Below are positions 55,483-64,000 of a stretch of 64,000 nt of DNA, one piece after another. The translations under genes were made by a program, and so were the position numbers. The stretch comes from Icerya purchasi (Eukaryota > Arthropoda > Insecta > Hemiptera > Monophlebidae). The notes beneath the pieces are model-generated. The model was not told the DNA's origin, did no database searches, and saw nothing but the letters and a program-made list of their open reading frames with translations. Location: the NCBI GenBank assembly GCA_039619475.1, contig CM077115.1, forward strand, positions 301,879,756-301,943,755. Direction: 5' to 3'. Each line of letters opens with the position of its first letter. Within the stretch, counting starts at the first letter, position 1.

Positions 55483-57949
55483 CTACAACGTGTGAAGTCT
55501 AACGGGGCGAAAATACTTCTTCCTCGCTACCCTCCCTTCTGAATATCTTCAACTCTTTCTTACTCTCTGGTTTTACTCCTGAGTCTTGGAACGACTTCAT
55601 CGTCATTCCAATTCCTAAAAAAAAACAGTGTTCCTTCCGTCCTATCTCCCTAGCCTCATGTCTGCGCAAACTCTTTGAAGGTTTAATAAATAACCGTCTC
55701 GTTTGGTGGCTTGAGCATAATAATCTAATTCCTTCTAATATGTTCGGTTTTCGCCCCGGGCTTGGCCCGGTAGATTGCATCAGTACCTTCCTTGCAGATA
55801 TCTATAAATCATTCCTATCAAAGAAATTTACTGTCGCTTCTTTTGTCGATGTCTGCTCTGCATTCGATAATGTGCATCTTCCTTCTCTGGGCTCCAAACT
55901 CCTCTCTCTTAATCTCCCTCCGGTTCTTATCACTCTTATACTCAACCTCTTTCAACATAGAACTCTTTATCTATCTTCTCCTTCTCTTTCCACCTCCAGA
56001 TGCGTCTATTGTGGGCTTCCCCAGGGTTCCTGCTTCAGCCCTACTCTTTTTAATATTTACTCCTTCGATATTGCTTCGCTCTCTATTCCCTCTTTCTCTC
56101 TCCTTTTTGCTGATGACATTTTAGTTTATTCCACCTCAGATGATCTGTCCTCCGCCACCAACGAGTTAAATCATTCATTGTCCCATCTTAGCAATGCTCT
56201 ATCTACTCTCCACCTCTCTCTTTCCCCTTCCAAGTCTTCCTGTATAATTTTTGCTCTCCGTCCCTTTAATCGTGCTTTTATAAACATCAGCGTATCTGGT
56301 ACACCTATTCCCACTGTTAATTCCATATGTTATCTAGGTCTTTTTTTAAATAGTCGCCTTACATTTCATGAACATATTAATTATATCTATAATTCCTCGA
56401 TCAAATGACTTAATCTCCTCAAATCTTTATCTCCGCTCAGATGGGGTGGGGACCCGTGCATTCTATTAATTCTGTATAAATCGATTATTCGGTCCAAACT
56501 CGACTATTGTTCCTTCATTTATGGCAATGCCTCCAAGTCTCTCCTTTCGAAACTTGACGCAATTCAGAATTCCTGCCTTCGCCTATGCATTGACGCTTTA
56601 AGATCTTCTCCTATTCCTGCGATTCTATCCGAAACTTGCACTCAACCTCTTTCCACTCGTCGTTCACTCCTCGGTTATCGATTTTTAATAAAACGCCTCC
56701 CCATTTTGTCATCCAATATTATTCCTTCCTATCTTCATATCAAAAATCACTGGCGCTTGGCGCCTCATAGAATTCCGATTTTATCGCATATAGCTGCTCG
56801 TGTTTCCAATTTTTCTCCCTACGTTTCCTCTTATAACAGTCTTCTTTACTTTTCTCTCGATTTTGATAGCATATGGCACCCCATCAATTTCTCCTCTCTT
56901 CCAGTCCGAGCTAATTCTTCCTCTCACAATGTAGTCAACTTCGAATTCCTTCAGCTGCTGAACTCTGCTTTTCCTTCCCATGCCTTAATTTTCTCGGATG
57001 GCTTCAAGAGTGATGGGGGCGTGGGTGGCGCGTATACGTCTCCTACGTTCCTGCACTCTGAGTCTTTCAGGCTTCCTTCTTTCTGCTCTATCTTCTTAAC
57101 CGAGTCGATCTCAATTCTTCGTGCAATCCAATTCATATCCTCTACGAGTGGGGTTCACAAATTCCTGATTGTTTCTGATTCCAAAGGCGTTCTTCAAACC
57201 ATCTCCTCTCCTCCTTCTCATACTTCTGACGGTATCATCCTCTCTATTCGATCTCTTGTCTCGTCTTTGTTCTCGTTCCGATCCATTCTCATAGACTTTC
57301 TATGGGTCCCTAGTCATTCCAATATTGAGGGAAATGACGCAGCTGACTCTTTAGCTCGCTCAGCCGCCCGCGTTGGTCCTTTCCTCGACTCTTTCCCTTC
57401 CACAGACATTCTTTCTCTGTCACGCTCTAATCATTCTAGACTTTGGACTGACATGTATCCATCTTTATTCTCAAATCGCTTTTCACAGTACCGTCTTATT
57501 CAACCGGTTCCTAGTTTCCTGCCTTGGTTTCAATCTATTCCTACCTGTCGTCGTTCCACTGTTGTTTCCTTAATTAGGCTTAGAATCAATCATTCTCTAC
57601 TCCCCTCTTCTCGCTTTCGATTCGCTTTGTCCCCTTCTCCTTTCTGCACTCTTCACGCTTCTGAGCCTTCTTGTGTTTGTGACTCAAATCACATCCTATT
57701 CGAATGTTCTACACTCTCCAACGAACGCTCCTTTCTTTACGCCCAACTTCTAGTTTTGGGTCTTCCTACTCCCTTTAACGATACCTATATTCTTTCCTTC
57801 CCATTGCCTTCAGTTATTCCATTGCTGCTGTCCTCTGTCTTTTCCATTTCTGACTGCTTGGCTATTTAGTTATAACTCTTAATTTTTCATGCTGTCGGGT
57901 GAAGGCCGCTGGCGCGCCTAGGGTAGGAAAAAAAAAAAAAAAAAAAACG
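55483..57949 (+). mobile_element. I-like LINE, 5'-truncated, best-preserved copy
   Basis: A 2.5-kb LINE copy lacking ORF1, the endonuclease and the very start of RT. It ends with a UTR reading GTCGGGTGAAGGCCGCTGGC GCGCC and an A run (57928-57947). GTAGAGA lies at both edges (55476-55482 and 57950-57956), a possible 7-bp target duplication. The combination RT, RNase H and C-terminal C-x3-H...C motif fits the I/Jockey superfamily members that carry RNase H. At least eight other segments in the window are related. Confidence 0.9.
55503..57869 (+). pseudogene. LINE ORF2: reverse transcriptase plus RNase H, one in-frame TGA
   Basis: One frame spans 788 codons. RT fingers: LPSLLNIFNSFLLSG, ESWNDFIVIPIPKK and FRPISLASCLRKLFE (residues about 10-60). 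Palm: FGFRPGLGP, FVDVCSAFDNV, GLPQGSCFSPTLFNIYS and the catalytic FADDILVY near residue 202, then CYLGLFLNS. Thumb: RSKLDYCSFIYGNAS. RNase H from about residue 495: FSDGF, LTESIS, VSDSKG and GNDAADSLA supply the four expected acidic residues (D, E, D, D). C-terminus: CVCDSNHILFEC, zinc-binding-like. The only stop is TGA at 56406-56408, between SSIK and LNLL, where the related frame suggests an Arg codon (CGA to TGA would be one transition). There may be a frameshift near 55510. It copies RNA into DNA at the target site when intact. Confidence 0.9.
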
Positions 57950-57956
57950 GTAGAGA

Positions 57957-58434
57957 TTTCTCTAGTAATTCCCGATTGTCGACAGTTACATCTTATTTAT
58001 TATCTTAATTACCGTATTGACTGATTTGCGAAATACCAAAAAGATCCGAAGTAGACTAAAACAAAAAAAAAACGAAAGAGGACAGGTATTAATTAAAGAG
58101 CTACGTGTTTCAAGCAGAAGTAAAAATTCAAAGTTTTTCAACCAAACTTTTATTTTTTTTTATATATACGCATGTTTTTTTCTAACCAAGAACCGAAAAA
58201 TTTATTTGCTATACTTATTTGGGTTATACCGAGCGACTATTAATGTTGCATACACTTAAAAAACGTTTTTCGTTAATGTGGAGATGAGATTTTTCCTATT
58301 ATTATTAAATAATAAAGACTTCATCGGCGGTGCAGTAATACGAGAGAGAGAAATATTCAAAGCACTGATCAGCAACTAAAAATTAACGTGTACTATATGT
58401 ATATGCCCTGCAGGGCACAGGTTGTTTTAACTAA
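57957..58434. other. No gene recognised
   Basis: AT-rich sequence. The frame at 58017-58259 has no motif. Confidence 0.55.
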
Positions 58435-59195
58435 GTAATCATATCAAATATCTTGGCTTAATATTAGACAGCAAACATATAGATTACATCTCGGTTAAAA
58501 CAAACAGAGCTATCTCGCTAGGATATCCCTTGCTCAATCGCAAATCCCATTTAAGTGCAAATAACAAACTTGTCATCTACAAGTGTCATTTATAACACCT
58601 ATTTTATCACATACTCTTGTCCAGTGTGGTCTTCTGTTAGTAGGGCATATTATAACAAGCTACAGGTAATCCAAAATCGATGCTTAAGATGTATTCTTAG
58701 GGCTAATATAGATATACACAAGAGTATCAACTATGCATAACATTTTAGAGTTACCGCAAATCAGAGATTATGTTTTGAGTGCAACTACTAAGTTCTGTGA
58801 TAAATGTATAGGGCACGAGAACTTACTTATCAGCTCTATTGATGATTCCAGGCAACTACGCACTATGTATACTAAGTACAAACATCGTAGACTTAAGCAT
58901 AATATCCTGAATTATTTGACGTTAGTAGTAGTATTTAGTTTTAGTTTTATTTTAAAATTATTCTATTTGATAATCACTGTGTTAATATCTATGTAATGTG
59001 GCACTAGCCACCAAAACCTCCCCTCATGCAGTAGGTTTTTGTTTCTTTTCCTACTAACTTAAACGTCGCATATCATGCCTTATTTATATGTATATTAATT
59101 AACTTAGTTATGTGGTAAGACTCGTGTCGGTACACATATTAATAACTACATCATGAGTGTAATGTTATTGTTTATGCAAATAAATCTTTCTTTCT
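58435..59195 (+). mobile_element. Jockey-like LINE 3' end
   Basis: A 5'-truncated, frameshifted LINE end. The UTR closes with GCAAATAAATC and a TTTC microsatellite (59187-59203) instead of a plain poly(A). The copy is dead. It is distinct from the Jockey-like copy at 36056-36420, which ends in poly(A). Confidence 0.7.
58438..58960 (+). pseudogene. C-terminal end of Jockey-like ORF2, frameshifted
   Basis: The first frame reads HIKYLGLILDSKHID, then NRAISLGYPLLNRKSHLSAN and NKLVIYKCHL. After frameshifts another frame gives SCPVWSSVSRAYYNKLQVIQ and NRCLRCILRANIDIHKS, and a third HNILELPQIRDYVLSATTKF. This follows the order YLG motif, 'PLLxRxSxLSxxNKLxIYK', 'PVW...LQxxQNRxLR' and 'LExPxIxDxV' typical of Jockey-clade ends. 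Confidence 0.75.
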
Positions 59196-59203
59196 TTCTT
59201 AAC

Positions 59204-62200
59204 TAGAGTCAACTTCTCTAGTAAGTAGTCACTCGGCCGTCATATATATGGTGCTAGTTCCACCGACGGAGAAACGAAACAACAACCACGCGAGTTCTCT
59301 GTACGTCCACGTCATGCAGGGTGGTAATTTTCTATTTCACGAGCTTAGCGTGGATTAGAAAAGCTAAACCGGAACATAAAAAAAAAAAAAAAAAACAACC
59401 GATAGGAAAACGGAGGAGGGATCACTTGCCGAAGGTGTTCCTTCTGATAAATACCGTTAAGTTCTTTACTGCATTAACAACAGCAGACTATCAGCAGCTC
59501 GCTCGTGACAAGGTGCCTCAGTCGGATTGGCAAATACCAATCTAGAGCAAGTAGACAAGTACTCGGCTCCTTAAAGCGGAGTTCTTCGGCTAAGGGAGTT
59601 AACCCTATAACAGAAAATCACATGGAAGGCAATAAGAATCATTGTTCGCGCAATCTAGGCTACCTGTATAAAGACTAAAATGTTGGTCAGGTAGCAACAG
59701 CGATTAACACAGCTCAAGACGGGAAACAGTGGAGAGAGCTCGCAGGTCATAACGGTCAGAACTGACTTGAACCGAATGATAATGTCCATTGTTCTAGACT
59801 CAGGTCGTTTTCCCATATAATAGCCGAAATCGAATATATATGCATAACAAGAGAAATCATCTGATTAAAGGTAAAGGCAGCCCTGGAGGATAGGAACTGT
59901 CATTGATTCTCTTCAGATCACCATTACAGGCCCCCTCCCCTTTATTTGTACATTATGAGGAAAGACCGATTGCATAATATCATTTCCGTTTACATACGCG
60001 ATACTTCAGTTTGTACATTCGATAAACTTGCAAAGTGAAAAATTTTATAAAAGCAGGGTCTCCTTGCATTACTGTCTTTTTCGGTCTCGTTTACGCGATT
60101 AATTTTCATCTGATTTTAAACTGTTCCAAGACACGTTTTAAATACCGTTGTATATTATAAAGTGAAACTTGCAAAAGTGTCCGTCCGTTTCTTTTGGTTA
60201 ATTCGAAAAACTGCTGCACGAATATTGCTACATTTTCTGAGAAAAATTTTAGTTCAGCAGTAATTTCGTTGCTACTAAAAGACACGTGCTGGCTATTTTA
60301 GGCGGGCTGGTGCGTTTATGTTACAACTAGCGGAATATGTTTTTTTTTCTCTTCTTTTTTTTTGTTTTTTTTTTTTTTTGTTTTGCCGCGAATTATACCG
60401 TTTTTAGCCAATAAATAAAAAAAAAGTATATTTTTCGTCGGTGGCCAAATGGTTTCTCGCCAGATCAAAAAAAAAAAAAAAAAAAAAATCAAATAGTATA
60501 CGTTCATCGCGCCACAACACATGATCATTGACTGAAGGCTGCAACATTGTACGCTATGCGAGAACTTGTAAATTCCGATAGAGCACTCTAAACTACATCT
60601 CATCCTTTTCAATTTTTAGTGGAAATATTTTTAAGCCGATAAAACGGCTAAATTCACTGCAGCTATTTTCCATATCGTACAAAGCTGGGTGTACTGGTTA
60701 AGCTTGTAAATCACGCTGTGGGCCTTTCAGTTATCCCTTTATTCGAATTTGCAGATTTGTATAAACTAGCGTTAGTAAATTCATTCGTGTTCACGTGTTT
60801 TCCGAGTATTCTAATGAAAATGTTTTGACCGGTCTTTGTTCGGTTATCTTAAACGATCTGAGGAAACTACCTTTTTTCTTTTTCTAGGACAACCACAACT
60901 GATTGACATACAGTTTCTAATGAACAAAGAATGTCCTTGGGGGGTCTAAAACATAATCAAAAGTTATACCTAGTGTTCACGTTGTATTTCCGTCAGTGGT
61001 GAGAAATGGCGCTACACCGGTTTCATTTATTCGAATCCCCGTATGCTTAAGATTGAGATTATATTTTTTAATATCTTGTTAAAACTTTGTTACAGTTCCA
61101 ACTTACATTTCGGTGGCATAATATGTTTATCTGATCGCATCAAGATATAATTGATTCCTTCCTTTTCTAATTGCTTTTTTGGTAAAGGTGCCTAGCGATG
61201 AACAAAAAGAGTCGTCAAGATGGGTCTAAATAACCTGAAGTTACGCGCCGGCAAATATGTAAAAATAAAAAGAAAACGAAAAAAAAAAAAAGAAGGAACC
61301 TTTTCGAAGTGACAAAAAAAAAAGCGAATCCGATAATTTAGTGTCAGAAACGGCTCTGCAAGGAACAAGTTCCCGTAATCGGACTAAATCAAACAACTTT
61401 CGAAATATATCGGCGTGGTCGAATCAATAGGATTTTTATTATAATGCAAAATTTATAATATATCGCGGACAGTTTGTTGCAACAGGTATTCCCCTTCATT
61501 GTTCGTAAGTCGCAAAGGTCAGTAAATCGGCGGCATACCATCGACGATGCTGTTTTGCCAGTTTCGCGACCAGATGTAAAAATGGCAAACGGGAGTCCAT
61601 ATTTAACAAAAGCCGTATTGAGAGGAAAAAATTTGTATTTTAGAATGTGCAAAAAATTTTAATAAATTCCATTATTATCGCATAAGCACTTTGTTAGAAC
61701 TGCATTTAATCTTAATCAGTTGTGATATATGCTCATTAAAACAAGAAGAAATTTATTCGATATTTATCGACTGATAGCGCTGCGGTAGAATGTGCTGAAT
61801 GAGCTAAAAATCGCCTAGCGTGTCTGCTACAGACAATGTGAAATAGAAAAGCATGCTAAAGTCTTCTATCATTCGAGACAAAGCTGATGTATAAAGATGT
61901 TACGTTGTGATCAAATTCGAACAGATAATCTAGCAGATGCGCAAAGGGAAGAATTAATTGTTAGGTCCGGCATCGAACAAAAAGACGATTAAAACGGAAA
62001 GTGAAAAAAAGTACTAAGCTCTAACGAGTTACAATATAACGAAATTCGATTTATCGCGGTTATATTAGCAGCGATTTTCATAAATTCGAATAAGTGTAAA
62101 TAAGTCTCCCCATTCGCCGGACTTTCGAAAGAGATCTTGCGTCGGAAGTTGCGCGGTTCTTTGTATAAATGGAACCTGTAATTTTTTGTGACAGATACGC

Positions 62201-63351
62201 AATTAATTTAGGAGAGAGAGAGAGAGAGAAAAATGAAAGCCTCATAACAAATAAGAAACTGATACATACTAATTTCCGCCATTTTCGTGTTTTGTTTTAA
62301 ATCTACTTTTTATACTGATTTTTAAGGTTTTTTCTAATTTATCGAAATGTATCATTGCGTGAACGATTAATAATATCTCTAGTGTAATAAAAAAGTTTAA
62401 AAGATCAATTGCTTTTTTTGTTGTTTTTTTTTTTTTTTTTTGACCGAATAAAACTTCAAGTATTATGCGAAATTGATTTTAAGGCTAAAATTAGTATTAA
62501 TTAAGATTAAAAATATCCCTTCCGAATTGCTATAGGAAAGTTGAAAAGAATCGGTTCTTTTAAAATTTTCAACGAACGTTATGCTTAAAATCACATTACG
62601 AATTTTCTAAACGCGATTTAACACGGTTTGCTGATTATATTTCGCGTTAAATGATAAAAACTTTACGAAATAATTTTTTTTGAAAGAAACGTTTTCTTAT
62701 TACGTTGCCGTTTAATAGAATTTTTTGGAAACTTAATTTAAATGTGACGTCATCGACCCAATTTTTCATACCAGGAGGACACATTGTAAAGGCATTTCGA
62801 TTTTCGCTACAACTTTTTTCATAAATTTCAAAAACTTCAACGTATTTAATAGAACTAAGCTCAATTTATCCGTGCAAATACATGTATGAGCTGAAGCAGT
62901 TCCGTTCGACCCTCGCCATGGTATCAACGGAATGCGCAGTTTCCTCTCCCACACTTTTTTCATTCGCCCTACACTTGAATGTGCGCCCTAAAGATAAAAC
63001 AGCAGCGCTTGCAAGCCGCTAAATTAGCAAATATAGAAACCGTTGGAAAATAATTATTAAAATATTCAACATAAAAAGAAAGAAAAAAAAAAAAAAAAAA
63101 ACAGTCGAGTAAAGTGTTGCAGAGGACCTATTATATTATTGATGGAGATGGAGCTAAATGGATGACAGTTTGTGAAAAAAACAAAATCTCATATCACCTA
63201 TAACAGCCGGGGCTGCCGAGTTGTTGCCTAATACTAAAGTCGGGGAGAAAAAATTAACGTGAAAAACGGGAAATAAAAAAAAACTTTTCTGGCAATTAGG
63301 GTTCTAAATTCACCGTAAGAAGAACCGAGAAGGAGAAAAACGAATTGCATG
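59204..63351. other. No gene recognised
   Basis: Four kilobases with A/T runs (60343-60378, 60467-60488, 62426-62441, 63085-63101) and a GA run at 62214-62229. No frame has a recognisable motif and I find no repeat shared with the rest of the window. Confidence 0.55.
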
Positions 63352-63363
63352 AAACGCTGTTTA

Positions 63364-63500
63364 CTGTATTTATTGTTTATACACATTGTTAATAATATAA
63401 TTATAACAAAAAATAAATTTCGACACTTTTTTAACGATTATATATATATATATATATGTATATAATTGTTAAAAAAGTGTTGGAATTTATTTTTTGTCAT
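63364..63500 (+). mobile_element. Small leader-plus-hairpin element, copy 2
   Basis: AAACGCTGTTTA occurs at 63352-63363 and 63501-63512. The 137 bp between begin CTGTATTTATTGTTTATAC, then ACATTGTTAATAATATAATT, followed by a hairpin from ATAACAAAAAATAAATTTC through a TA loop to GAATTTATTTTTTGTCAT. Leader and stem resemble the element at 50289-50419, while the flanking repeats are different. That is what independent insertions of one family would look like. Confidence 0.65.
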
Positions 63501-63512
63501 AAACGCTGTTTA

Positions 63513-64000
63513 GTTTGTACGTTTTTTTAAAAAATTCATCGACGATGCAAAAATCGATGCACGAAAAAGGAAAAAAAAAAATTATTCTTGTATCTGCCAG
63601 GATTTTCTCAGGGCAACGACATAGAACGAGCGGACCGCTAAATAGCGTGATGGGACTTATTTCGAGAACTGTCAAAGACAAGTATAACACGATTAGAAGG
63701 CAAACCTCATATTATTATCGCGCGTGTTGATAATCAGAAGTATTCGTATTAAATCCGAGGGTGTGGGGCATGAGTGTGCTTATTTTTATGTTTATTATTT
63801 GAGTTGTAAATAATAATAATCCATTTTCTGTTATTACTATATTCAAAAAATATTATAAAAAACGTGTACTACAGAAATTATATTTTAAAAATATTAAAAA
63901 TAGCCGACATAGTGACGTAAATCATGACATATGTAAGGTTAAAACTTAAAACGACAGATTTATAAGATGAAAAATATGATATCGTTTTAACTTTTAACTT
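63513..64000. other. No gene recognised
   Basis: AT-rich end of the window. The 71-codon frame at 63515-63730 has no known motif. Confidence 0.5.

Noticed and set aside
55792..56124. 110-codon ORF in another frame of the LINE
   Set aside because: Shadow of the RT frame at 55503-57869, which carries the catalytic motifs.
1..64000. tRNA or rRNA genes
   Set aside because: I found only tRNA-derived SINE heads with compressed A-B box spacing. No full tRNA cloverleaf and no rRNA segment were recognised by eye.

Overview
The window looks like nuclear DNA of an arthropod, most likely an insect. It is AT-rich and full of mono-, di- and trinucleotide runs. CpG is not obviously depleted. It is dense with insect-type transposable elements: RNase H-bearing I-like LINEs, Jockey-like and RTE-like LINEs, tRNA-derived SINEs, hAT-type miniature elements, foldback elements and a Penelope-like fragment with a hammerhead ribozyme. 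A hymenopteran would fit, but nothing seen proves the order. I recognise no intact host protein-coding gene, so the window reads as intergenic or intronic DNA. A few open stretches next to splice-like sites and four less AT-rich islands are the only hints of host genes.

Layout. 745-5039 is an LTR retrotransposon, probably Ty3/gypsy, with both LTRs, primer-binding site, polypurine tract and a 4-bp target duplication, but only gag-like and protease-like remnants inside. 6055-6352 may be a second gypsy fragment. 6480-8040 is a decayed I-like LINE. 8595-9370 is a compound foldback element. 10066-16000 holds a LINE 3' end, a SINE, copies of an AT-rich repeat (called repeat Z here) and an LTR-like repeat pair. 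16440-17830 is CpG-rich with a possible Inr/DPE promoter. 18133-18836 packs a SINE, a hAT miniature element and a foldback element side by side. 19049-19357 is a possible terminal exon or pseudogene. 21409-22090 is repeat Z interrupted by a LINE. 25170-26775 is a LINE interrupted by the ribozyme-bearing Penelope-like insert, followed by an RTE-like end. 28557-28854 is a hAT miniature element. 31480-33250, 45600-46210 and 53290-54150 are further GC-richer islands. 35595-36626 holds a foldback, a Jockey-like LINE end and a 41-bp minisatellite. 48198-49197 holds two SINEs in opposite orientation. 55483-57949 is the best-preserved element, an I-like LINE with RT, RNase H and a terminal zinc-binding-like motif, broken by one in-frame TGA. 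58435-59195 is a Jockey-like end.

How the parts relate. At least nine segments are copies of one I-like LINE superfamily, mostly 5'-truncated and ending in poly(A). The tRNA-derived SINE at 18133-18266 ends in a tail resembling the 3' tails of these LINEs, as expected if the SINE uses the LINE's reverse transcriptase. Two small hairpin elements at 50289 and 63364 share a leader and stem and are flanked by unrelated 11-12-bp direct repeats, so they look like a mobile non-autonomous family. I did not recognise this family. All similarity statements come from reading the sequence by eye; no alignment or database search was run.
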